This document shows positions 34,476 to 43,398 of a stretch of DNA of 64,000 bases, piece by piece. Position 1 is the stretch's first letter; every line of letters starts with the position of its first letter. Location: assembly GCA_022578605.1 (NCBI GenBank), contig MU394056.1, forward strand, positions 248,001 to 312,000. The letters run 5' to 3'. Source of the stretch: Camillea tinctor. Its lineage: Eukaryota; Ascomycota; Sordariomycetes; Xylariales; Xylariaceae. Position numbers and translations under genes: made by a program. The notes beneath the pieces are model-generated. The model worked only from the letters and a program-made list of their open reading frames with translations. It ran no database searches and was not told the DNA's origin.

Positions 34476-36999
34476 ATGGCCACCTCAATCCTCCCGTACA
34501 CGTGGGAGAATGGTTTCAAGCAACCCTCAACTGGCCAACCATGGGTTTGGACTCCTGCGGAAGGAGCTCACATCCGTGATGACCCGGAATCCTACATTAC
34601 ACCACCGTCGAGGGAGGAGGTAACATCTGAGGCCCATAACGACATGGGAATCAATGTCATTCGCGTTTGGCCGTCTCTACACAACGGAACCAACAGCCCC
34701 CACGGACTACCGTCGTGGTGGAATCCTGCCGAGAAGATCGATGTGCTGATCTGCGGGGGTAAGAATGACAATCTTCCTGATATAGATCAAGTTTCTGACG
34801 ATATATATGCGTAGCTGGACCTAGTGGATTGGCAGTTGCGGCAAGCCTCGCAAGACAGGGGGTATCATTCCGGATCATTGGTAAATCAGCCCTATGCCCA
34901 GATTTGCGATTCCAAGATGTAGATCTTCTGACTTCTATTTTGGGTAGATAAATCCGATGGGCCATTAGTCGCCGGCCGCGGAGATGGTGTTCAACCACGG
35001 TTCCTGGAAACAATCTCGATGTGGGGCCTTGCTACTGAAATCCATGATGAGGGTCCTTTCATCGAAAAGACCGCTATTTATAAAGACGGGAAACTGATAC
35101 AGTTCGGTCATTCTCATCAGTCTGATTCCAGATACCGTGGGCTGAATATCATCACTCAGGGGCAAATAGAACGCATCTACGTACGAGACCTAGCCCGCCA
35201 TAAGGTCCTAGTTGAGCGCAATTCTGTTCTGAGCGACTACATTGTTCAGAAAGACGCCAATAACCCGTACCCAGTGCAGGCCACTGTTCACAATGAGCGT
35301 ACTGGAGAAAACCATTCGATCCAGGCTAAGTTTATCATCGGTTCGGATGGCGCTAAGAGCGAAATTCGCAAGGGCCTGGGCACTCCCTTCGATGGCGTCA
35401 GCACTGATATTTATTGGGGCATAATTGACTGCGTCTTCACTAGTGACTTTCCTCACACTTGGACTTTTGGGTAGGTTTCAGAATCCCGAGAAAGAAGTAG
35501 TCGTTAGCTAAGAGACTGAATAGCGTGGTCATGAGTTCGGAGCACGGGGGTTGCGTGGTTGTTCCCCGGGAAAATGGCTACGTTAGGTACGTATTTTCAC
35601 CATGGGGGTTTTACAACCACAGACTGATACCTTTGCAGAATGTATACACAGCTCGACCTGTCCGCCACGGGGCCGATTGCAGAGTCTATGCAGGCTAAGG
35701 ATCCCTCTTTTATTGAGTCTGGTGGGCACGTTGACATCCACTCAATTACCCCTGAACACGTTCTCGAGCAAACCAACAAGATCTTTGCTCCATATACACT
35801 CAAATTTGCATCCACTGTGAGCTGGTTCGCGATCTGGAAAAGTAATTATTGCAGCTTTTTTTGTAGATGAACAGGAATCTAACAGATTTGAATAGTTTCC
35901 GAGCGAGTAGCTCGATCTTTCTCCTCCGCTGATAACCGTGTCCATTTGGTTGGTGACGCAGCGTAAGTCCTCCCACATTTTCTAATGCATTGGCTATAAA
36001 TATATTAGACTTCTTGACTAACTTACTTTAATCTATAGACATGTACACAGCGTTATGGGGGCTTTTGGCTTGAATGCATCTATCCTTGACGCGGCCAATA
36101 TTGCTTGGAAAATTGGCTTTGCTTCAAAGGGAGCCGCAAAAATAGATGCTCTACTCCTTACCTACAGTAGCGAAAGGCGCCGGCACGCTGTGAAGATCAT
36201 CGAAGTATCCGGCACCTATTTGCGTATTGTTTGCGGATCTGATCTAGAAGTCCCTAATCTCCGAGATGTAGAGCTATTAGGGGAAAAGGAACGCACAATT
36301 CACCAAGTTGATGCTAACAAGGGAAGACCTAGTTCCGTTCAAAACAGCAATGCGAAAGTAGAGGATACCACTGATCCCAAGATTTTGACCGATTTTATCA
36401 AGGCTAATGGCGCTTTCTTACTTGGAATCGATTGCCCATATGGGCCGTCGGTGATATCCCCAGCGGCCTCGGGCTCTAAAGGGCGCGTTCCGGCTCTTCG
36501 GGTTAAACCAGGTGTCCGTGCTCCTAACCCGCGGCTTTGCCTACGGACGGAGGAGACCGGTTATCTTTACGACAAGCTTGCAGGACCAGCTCGCTTTCAT
36601 CTAGTTGTCTTCGTGTCCACTCTTGCCGGAACCCAAGTGCAACAAAACCTCAAGGCATTCGTACAAACACTTCTTGACCAGACTGGTTTCTATAGAAGGT
36701 TTGGTGGCGCAGGGCTATTCAACATTGTTCTGATCACGAAGCTCATGCCTTTCGAGCTAGAAGCGTTGCCATCTGGCGCTTCAGAGCTCGTGGACATTCT
36801 AATGAAGCAAGGGGCTCAGATCTTGTTCGACGACCGTGCACCTGACGAGGACGCTCATACTACTTGGGGCGCCAATCACGAAAGGGGGAGTGTTGCCGTG
36901 ATTAGGCCTGATCTGTGGGTTGGTATGAGTGCATTTCCAGATGAGACAGACGCTATCACGGAGTATTTCGAAGGCTTCCTCCAAGAAACACAAATTTGA
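34476..36999 (+). CDS. FAD-dependent aromatic monooxygenase (phenol 2-monooxygenase-like)
   Basis: Seven exons fit with consistent phases: 34476-34758, 34815-34880, 34948-35470, 35524-35586, 35639-35841, 35896-35962 and 36039-36999. Introns are 52-76 nt, most with clear CTGAC/CTAAC branch points. The product is 721 residues. After a 90-residue N-terminal extension comes the FAD dinucleotide fold GGAGPSGLAVA near residue 95 (one glycine more than the usual GAGPSG context), the substrate-side GRGDGVQPRFLE, the DG motif GSDGAKS, and the GD motif VHLVGDAAHVHS near 395-402. The C-terminal third (from about 540, FHLVVFVSTL) matches the thioredoxin-like dimerisation domain of phenol hydroxylases. 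It would hydroxylate a phenolic ring using NAD(P)H and O2. Pairing with the divergent O-methyltransferase suggests sequential hydroxylation and methylation, but the substrate cannot be read from sequence. The ATG at 34476 is preferred to a TTG four codons upstream. Confidence 0.92.
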
Positions 37000-37728
37000 A
37001 AATGGCTGAAGACCGCCACATGACTCTTTGGCGTTCCTATCGCACAGGATTCTCTCTACGGGAGACGGGAGCATTCACGTTCCCGGGGAATGGAAGACGA
37101 CTAGAGTATTATATACGGTCAATGAAGATTGTTTTTTTTTTCTTTCAATTGAGGAAGTTTGATGGATAGTAGAGCTACTAGATTGATGAAGACTATTACT
37201 GCTCAATAGAATCTTATTTCCCTAAATACCTAGTCAACTGAGCCTCAGATACTCTTCAAGCTATTTTTTCTAAGTTGAACCTACTAACTTAGCTAGATAC
37301 ATCTGAAGCCGATATGGCGTAACGAAAGCATAGCTTCACGGTGGATTTAGTACTGGAGAAGCATTTAATATAGAAAGTAATATATTGAGTTGTATGAGAC
37401 GGCAAAGGCCTACAAAGTAAGACTACATGGACTAGCGATGAACTGCAAAATGTGCTTCATACCTCCGCCGTCGAAACCACCATAAAGACTAGGGGGTAAT
37501 AATTTGCGAGAAGAATCAGGAAATTTCTCCATTCAGAGGTTGCAGTAATCTATTATGAAACCAAGTCCTATTCCTCTTAAACCTATTCCTTTCATCTCTT
37601 ACCTCCTTAGTTCATTCTTTTCGCCTGGAACAGCGACCCACGTAACCCATTTCGCACCCCCTTAAATCGCACCACAAAATCAAACCTAATTGTATGCCGT
37701 ATAATGCACAACAGAACAATAAGCCATT
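37000..37728. other. Intergenic region upstream of the 5S gene
   Basis: There is no gene in this 0.73 kb between the monooxygenase stop and the 5S rRNA gene. It has T-rich and AT-rich segments only. Confidence 0.5.
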
Positions 37729-37847
37729 ACATACGACCACAGGACTCAGAATACTCGGCATCCCGTCCGCTCTGCCCTAGATAAGCTGGGTACCGCCAGA
37801 TTAGTAGTTGGGTCGGTGACGACCAGCGAATCCCTGGTGTTGTATGT
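37729..37847 (+). rRNA. 5S ribosomal RNA gene
   Basis: A 119-nt sequence starts ACATACGACC and ends GTTGTATGT, so the terminal helix pairs (ACATAC with GTATGT). The internal hallmarks are present: CATCCCGTCCGCTC (loop B/helix III), TAGATAAGC, TTAGTAGTTGGGTCGGTGACGACC (TFIIIA and box C region) and AGCGAATCCCTGGTGTTG. A T7 run follows directly at 37847-37853 as the Pol III terminator. Compared with the Neurospora-type 5S known to me, helix III shows a paired G-to-C / C-to-G change (GGCAT with CTGCC), which is compensatory and argues for a functional gene rather than a pseudogene. Dispersed single 5S genes outside the rDNA array are usual in filamentous ascomycetes. Confidence 0.93.
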
Positions 37848-37866
37848 TTTTTTCTTCTTTTTTTTC
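37847..37866 (+). terminator. Pol III terminator of 5S rRNA
   Basis: A T7 run begins at the last base of the 5S gene and is followed by a second, longer T run. This fits RNA polymerase III termination. Confidence 0.8.
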
Positions 37867-39008
37867 TTCCTATACTTTCTCTCTATCCATTGTTATTCAT
37901 TTCAACTTTTGAGCCTGTTTAAATTTAGCAAGCTCGGATTTAGTTAGAGACTCACACAAAGGGGGAATAGGGAGTTTCGTATGATATGTAGCGAGAACTT
38001 AGGACTTCGACTGGTTCTAAACGCGATATCAGAACCACCATATGGAAGCAGTTTATGTTGTGCGTGAGTAGTCGTAATCTAGTAAGAAATTCTATGCACA
38101 ATTCGTTTGAGCAAGTTTTGTTGGCTCTAAGCCCGTCATGTCTTTGGGGGGATCTGTCGCCTTTAACGGAGGTAACTGATATAATGGCGATAATTCCCGT
38201 TGTACGAACAAAACAGCGAAACAAGTTAGCCGTGCTTATGGGTACGCTCGGGTTCCCGAAATGAGAATGCCTATACACTCCTCAACAAATTGGGTTGTTG
38301 ACTGACACAAAGCTACGCCCACCAATACATCGGCATCTATCATGTCTCAATGGTTTTGCGGACCCGAGTCCAAGTCGTAAACTGTCCTTGGTAAGTTTGA
38401 ATTATTGTGCGCGAAAAAAGAGTGCGCATACGACAACTACATATCGTCTCTATGCTTTGCCGAGTGGACTTTGTGACAGAAAACAATAGAAAACTAGATA
38501 TTTCCCCCTTTTACCGAGTGCCGAGTTAAAGGCTTCAAGGGAATGGAGACGGGAATAGGGGTTAAGTTAGTACCGGCATAAGGTATACATGTATTAGGTA
38601 TGCGCGCGTTAAGTAGAGATCCCTGCTGAACCCTTCAGTGACGTCAGGGGCTAAAGTCGATCTGCACCTAGGGTCCTCCTCCCCTAGATTAGATAGCGAT
38701 AACACTTCTTGCCGCGATCAATAGTGGAACCCCAGAGGGTAACGCGCACTGACCTTGCTCGAGCATTGCATGTGTTTCTTTACTAACACTAGCACTAACA
38801 CTAACACAGTCTCTTATACAAACTCGACAACCAGAACAATATTGTCATTAATACCTAGGTACTGAACGATTTACACCCAACGACGCGCTATTAGCTACAA
38901 TATCATGCCAAAAATTTGGTTAATTTAATTAAAAACTGTAGTTGCATATGATACATGAGCATGTCTAGTTGTGAGAAGTACCTACACTAGAAACCAACCC
39001 ATCAGAGA
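37867..39008. other. Intergenic region between 5S and the WD gene
   Basis: No gene is recognisable. A minus-strand frame of 108 codons (37952-38278) has no motif. A short ACTAAC-type repeat lies at about 38783-38806. Confidence 0.5.
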
Positions 39009-40379
39009 ATGGATCACCAAGACGCATCGCCGAGTCCCCCAACCAGGGTGAAACTCGTAGCCTCGACGGGGGATATCACCTCGGGGAGCACTCCCACCAC
39101 CAGGGATAGCCGGGGAGACGGCGACATCCACGGCTACTTCGAGGCCGCCCAATGGACCGCCGACGGCACCACCCTCCTGACCAGCTCCTCCTCCAACGAA
39201 GTAAGCGGGTACATCGTGCCCGCGGACCTGCTCTCCCCGCGCCACACGCCCCACTCCCTCACCCCCTCCGCGCGCATCCCCCTCCCAGAACCAAGCAGCG
39301 TCCTCGCCAGCGCGCCCTACTTCGACCTGTCCTCACCATGGACTCACCAGCTGCTCGTGTCAGCGCGGGACCACCCCCTGCAGCTCTTCTACCTCGACCC
39401 TTCTACCCCTAACCCGTCCCCCGCGTCCTCCTACCCCCTCACCAAGACCCCGCGCTCCGAGACCTTCCTCGCCGCCACGTCCCTCGCGTGGCCCGCGCCG
39501 GGAACGCACTTCGTCGCCGGCGCGCGCAGCCTGCTGGCGCGGTACGACGTGTCGCGCGCGGGCGAGGGCCCCCTCTCGCGCATCCACACGATCCCCTCGG
39601 AGCGCCACTTGTCCAAGGGCGGCGGCGTGGGCATGCGCGGCACGGTGTCGGCGCTGGGCGCGGGGGGGGGCTTGGTCGCGGCCGGCACGTGGACGCGCTG
39701 GGTGGGGCTGTACGATTTTCTCGCGGGCGGGTGCGTGGCCACGTGGAGCGTCGCCGGCGCGGATCAAGGGGCCAGGGGAGGGTCGATTGGCGGTGACGGC
39801 ATCACGCAGACGGTGTGGAGCCCCTGCGGCCGGTACCTGGTCGTTGCGGAGCGCAAGGCCCGCGGGGCGCTCGTGTACGATGTGCGCGTGACGGGGCGGC
39901 TGCTCGGGTGGCTGGTCGGCCGCGAGGCTACCGGGAACCAGCGCATCGCGTGCGATGTGTTTCCTGGCAGCGATGAGGCGGGGGGGTTCGAGGTTTGGTC
40001 GGGCACGGCGGATGGCGCGGTGAGGGTGTGGGAGGGGGTTGGCGGGCGTGAGGGCGCGCACGAACCGGCGTGGGGGTGGCAGGCGCATGAGCGGTCGGCG
40101 GTGGGCAGTGCGTGCGTGCATATGAGCGGCTCGGTGGTCGCGACGTGTGCGGGGTCGTGGGAGTTTCCGGATGAGGAGGAAGAGGGTGACGATGAGGGTG
40201 GTGATGAGGAGGAGGAGGGAGAGAATGGCAAGACGGATACGAAACAGATGGCTTGGATGAGGCGGCGGAATAAAGAGAGTAGCTTGAAGATATGGAGTAT
40301 TGGAAGCGGTCAGGGTGGTGACGACGATGACGAAAGGGAGAACAGAGAAGAAGCGGAAGCAGAAACGGAAGCGGAATAG
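39009..40379 (+). CDS. WD-repeat protein of the WRAP53/TCAB1/Swt21 family
   Basis: A single exon encodes 456 residues. The order of conserved-looking blocks follows the WRAP53 beta-propeller: an N-terminal strand (IHGYFEAAQWTADGTTLLTSS), LAWPAPGTHFVAG, ITQTVWSPCGRYLVVAER with LVYDVRVTGRLLG, NQRIACDVFP, WSGTADGAVRVWE and a closing HMSGSVVATCAGSWEFP. In animals the orthologue delivers telomerase and Cajal-body RNAs; in yeast Swt21 is a nuclear splicing-linked protein. The fungal role here is inferred as an RNP-assembly function. Acidic runs (DEEEEGDDEGGDEEEEGE near 380-400, and the last 25 residues) are characteristic additions. The gene is visibly GC-rich against AT-rich flanks, giving a 340-codon false frame on the opposite strand. 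Confidence 0.82.
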   Translation: MDHQDASPSPPTRVKLVASTGDITSGSTPTTRDSRGDGDIHGYFEAAQWTADGTTLLTSSSSNEVSGYIVPADLLSPRHTPHSLTPSARIPLPEPSSVLASAPYFDLSSPWTHQLLVSARDHPLQLFYLDPSTPNPSPASSYPLTKTPRSETFLAATSLAWPAPGTHFVAGARSLLARYDVSRAGEGPLSRIHTIPSERHLSKGGGVGMRGTVSALGAGGGLVAAGTWTRWVGLYDFLAGGCVATWSVAGADQGARGGSIGGDGITQTVWSPCGRYLVVAERKARGALVYDVRVTGRLLGWLVGREATGNQRIACDVFPGSDEAGGFEVWSGTADGAVRVWEGVGGREGAHEPAWGWQAHERSAVGSACVHMSGSVVATCAGSWEFPDEEEEGDDEGGDEEEEGENGKTDTKQMAWMRRRNKESSLKIWSIGSGQGGDDDDERENREEAEAETEAE

Positions 40380-41124
40380 CATAACCTTACAATGATACCC
40401 ATGTTCTGAAAAGCACCATCTTTTCCTTTGCTCGTTATTCTAGCCCCCTATATGGGTAAATAGTCCCCAGTCTGGGTTGTAGTTACTTACCACTTGCTAA
40501 TATATATGCCTTGGGTATTTAGCCCTCATATAAGGGGGTTCAGTGGCTTATCCATAGTTAATATCATCTTTACAACTACCACACACCTCCATACCATTGA
40601 TGCCACATCCCCATCCAAGACTATTTTAATGCCCATCATTATAGTCACCATTCGTCCTCGTTTTTCCTAGATTAAAATCTTTGATTGCTGGCTTAATCTC
40701 CTTTTCAGACCAGCAAAGGCGTAATAGACGTAGCTAGATAAGCAGGTAGTGCAAAGCAACATAGTGTAGTCGTCAACAACAAAGATTGTACAACACCTAG
40801 ACCAATGAGCTTACGTGTATGTTTCGGATTCCATATTGTGTTGAGGCATTAGCAAGGAAGTTGGTGCCTTTCCTATCAGCCTCTCGCTCCAACAACCAAT
40901 GTACTTTAGTTTAAACAAGTAACGTCCGTAAGAAGGCCACTACTCAGGGTTGACCAAAAGCCACAAGAGAAGCAACTTATTATAAGTCAGTGGTAATTCC
41001 CGCAAATGGACTCTGGTCCGTCGAGGATGGAATTACTCATCCAAAGACACGAGCAGCAAGATTGTGAATACTACTATATAAGCCCCTTATCTTCTCTTAG
41101 TGCTCGCCCTTAACTTACACGATA
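40380..41124. other. Intergenic region before SDR gene 1
   Basis: No gene is present. The last 50 bp form the promoter of the SDR gene at 41125. Confidence 0.5.
41073..41081 (+). promoter_or_regulatory. TATA-box candidate for SDR gene 1
   Basis: ACTATATAA lies about 45-50 bp upstream of the ATG at 41125, followed by a pyrimidine-rich leader and a purine at -3. It is a good match to a core promoter. Confidence 0.45.
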
Positions 41125-41988
41125 ATGTCATCCACCGATAAGAAAGTATGGCTTATTACGGGTTGCTCGTCAGGTTTTGGCCACGAGATTGCTTCACTGG
41201 CTCTTGAGAGAGGCGATATCGTCGTGGCCACCGCGCGCGATCCCAGGAAACTGATCGATCTCGCAAGCAAAGGGGCCATAACCGAGCGCCTGGACGTGAC
41301 CGACAGCGAGCCCTCGCTCGAAGCGACCGTAGCTTCCATCACGACACAGACCGGCGGTCGAATCGATATCCTCGTCAACAACGCTGGTTACATCTTCGTC
41401 GGCGGGATTGAGGAGGGCAGCCGCGATGAAGTACAAGCCGCGTTCAACACCAACGTGTTCGGCCAGCTGAACGTGCTGCGCGCGGTGCTGCCTGTTATGC
41501 GTCAGCAGCGCTCGGGCGTCGTCGCAAACATGAGCAGCATCGGGGGCTGGTACGGACACCCCGGCGTAGGCCTGTACTGCGCGACCAAGGCGAGCACCGC
41601 GATAATGGCCGAGGCGCTGCGCGCTGAGGTCGCGCACCTCGGCATACAGGTCACGGCCATAGAACCCGGGTTCACCAACACTGCGCTCCTGCAGCCCAGT
41701 AACCAACAGCGCGCTGCGAAGGTGCTAAAGGATATCAAGGAGGGTATGAACCCCTGGCTCGACAAGCTAGCGGCCTATTACCGCGATCGGCCGAACGACC
41801 CGGTCAAAGTAGCGAAGTTGATTGTAGAGGCCTTGACGGGCTCGGGAAGGTGCCAGGGTCGCGGACTCCCAGCTCGGATTCTCATCGGAGGGGATACGTA
41901 TGAGGTTGTAGGAGATAGAATTGATCAACATAGGGAGAACTGGGAGCTCTGGGCAGATGTGGCTACCACGACCTTTCTTGACAAATAG
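41125..41988 (+). CDS. Classical short-chain dehydrogenase/reductase (SDR) 1
   Basis: A single exon encodes 287 residues, the full length of a classical SDR. The NAD(P)-binding motif TGCSSGFG is at 12-19, NNAG at 85-88, and the catalytic Ser138, Tyr151 and Lys155 (YCATK) are all present. PG of the substrate/cofactor loop follows (AIEPGFTNT). Arg38 after the second beta strand (TARDP) suggests NADP preference. The substrate is unknown; the GFG variant and the retinol-dehydrogenase-like C terminus are frequent in fungal oxidoreductases of unknown role. It converges on a second SDR of the same subfamily and identical length 450 bp downstream. Confidence 0.9.
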   Translation: MSSTDKKVWLITGCSSGFGHEIASLALERGDIVVATARDPRKLIDLASKGAITERLDVTDSEPSLEATVASITTQTGGRIDILVNNAGYIFVGGIEEGSRDEVQAAFNTNVFGQLNVLRAVLPVMRQQRSGVVANMSSIGGWYGHPGVGLYCATKASTAIMAEALRAEVAHLGIQVTAIEPGFTNTALLQPSNQQRAAKVLKDIKEGMNPWLDKLAAYYRDRPNDPVKVAKLIVEALTGSGRCQGRGLPARILIGGDTYEVVGDRIDQHRENWELWADVATTTFLDK

Positions 41989-42438
41989 GGATCCACGATC
42001 TGCATAGTCGGTTAAGTGGCAGCGTCGCTACATAGAGCCCTTCGGGTGACAGGCTTTATCAGGCAGACAAAGTATATCGATTTGGCTGTATGTGAAAAGG
42101 ATTCTGCAATGTGGCTTATTTATGCTGCTCGGGTCGTAGCAGTCATCTTATGGAATAGGGGTAACAAATATTGAGATCGGAGATAGATAGGATATATGCA
42201 GAGTAAAGGGGGATAAGGGATAGTTTGCAGCGATGTGAATGATACAGAATAATAGACAGAGGTCAAGGAATCATCATATTTTATAACCGAGCGGACCAAC
42301 CCATTATCTCATTACATACGAAACCAATGTGCACCGCACCACCTAACTTAACCTAGTTATTTTCAGCCTGCTATATCCACTTATCTTCATATAAACCAGG
42401 TAAATCAGCCACGCTATCCCACGCGTAATTCCCAACGT
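41989..42438. other. 450-bp spacer between convergent SDR genes
   Basis: This is a 3'-to-3' spacer with no gene. A short AT-rich stretch could serve polyadenylation for both genes. Confidence 0.5.
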
Positions 42439-43398
42439 TTAATCTTGAAAGTCACTTAGCTTAGCAATAGAGGCCCATTTCTGGACATCGTCTATTGTCA
42501 TTTGAGCATTCTTTGTGATCTCAGTGATGGCATCGCTACCTAGAGGCAGGAAGCCAGGGAGTTCCACGCCGGCAGCAACCCCTGAGGATGTGATGACATC
42601 GTAGATTATCTCGACGCCTTTCGCGGTATCACCAAGCTGGTGTCCATGGAAGGCCTCAAAGATGCCATCCGCCGTTGCATTTACCTCATCGTAATCGGGG
42701 ATACGGTTAGCGCGATCAGTTTTCGCTATGTTGGCAGCAGGGTTAAGCAGTTCCGTGCGGAAGTAACCAGGTTCAACAAGACACTACAGTATTTAAAGTC
42801 AGTTATCACTCATTCCAGAGGATTTCGCAGCTTTTTTAATCCTTTAGTTGTGTTCTATTAGATGAGCTAAGTTACTCACGTGTTTTATTCCGAGGTGCCT
42901 GATCTCATCAGCCAGCCCGGTGGTCAGCCTCCGGAGAGCGGCCTTGGAGGCGTTGTACATATTACAACCCTGCATCGAGTACCAAGCGGCCATGGAACCG
43001 ATCGTGATGAGGGTTCCAGAGCGCTTCTGCCGCATATGCGGAAGAATGGCGCGGTAAACATTGATGGGGCCAAACGTGTTGGCCTGGAATTGCTTGATAG
43101 TATCCTCGGGACTGACCTCTTCCACGGTACCGGTCTGAACGTAAGCAGCGTTATTGACAACAATGTCGACAGTTCCATGTATGCTAATGATATTCTCCAT
43201 AGCAGCCTGAATCTTTGGCAAAGGCTCATTTTGATCGAGGCGGACGGGGGTTATGCCCGCCACAGGAGCCATCTTCTCCGGAGATCTTGTAGCAGCAATG
43301 ACACGATGACCCCGGCTGGCGGCGATCTTAGCCAACTCCAGTCCAAACCCAGTGGACGCGCCCGTGATGAGCCACACAAGTGAAGTCGTGTCGGACAT
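42439..43398 (-). CDS. Classical short-chain dehydrogenase/reductase (SDR) 2
   Basis: Two minus-strand exons, 43398-42880 and 42783-42439, are joined across a 96-nt phase-0 intron (GTGAGT donor, AACTGAC branch, CTGTAG acceptor) and give 287 residues. TGASTGFG is at 12-19, NNAA (not NNAG) at 82-85, and the catalytic residues are Ser135, Tyr148 and Lys152 (YNASK). The exon 2 start restores the expected VEPGYFRTELL motif. ATRSP after strand 2 suggests NADP use. Start chosen at MSDTTS rather than 20 codons upstream because it places the first beta strand at residue 7, as in its paralogue. It shows an identical length and clear block-by-block similarity to SDR 1, and the two probably arose by inverted duplication, but they differ by one intron. 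Confidence 0.88.

Noticed and set aside
39360..40382. 340-codon minus-strand frame opposite the WD gene
   Set aside because: It is an antisense artefact of high GC3; the plus strand shows the WRAP53 family blocks.
17384..43398. Aflatoxin/sterigmatocystin-like gene cluster (AflR, OMT, FMO, SDRs)
   Set aside because: No polyketide synthase, FAS alpha, P450 or other pathway genes are present. The genes are spread over 26 kb with unrelated genes between, and the FMO is of phenol-hydroxylase type.
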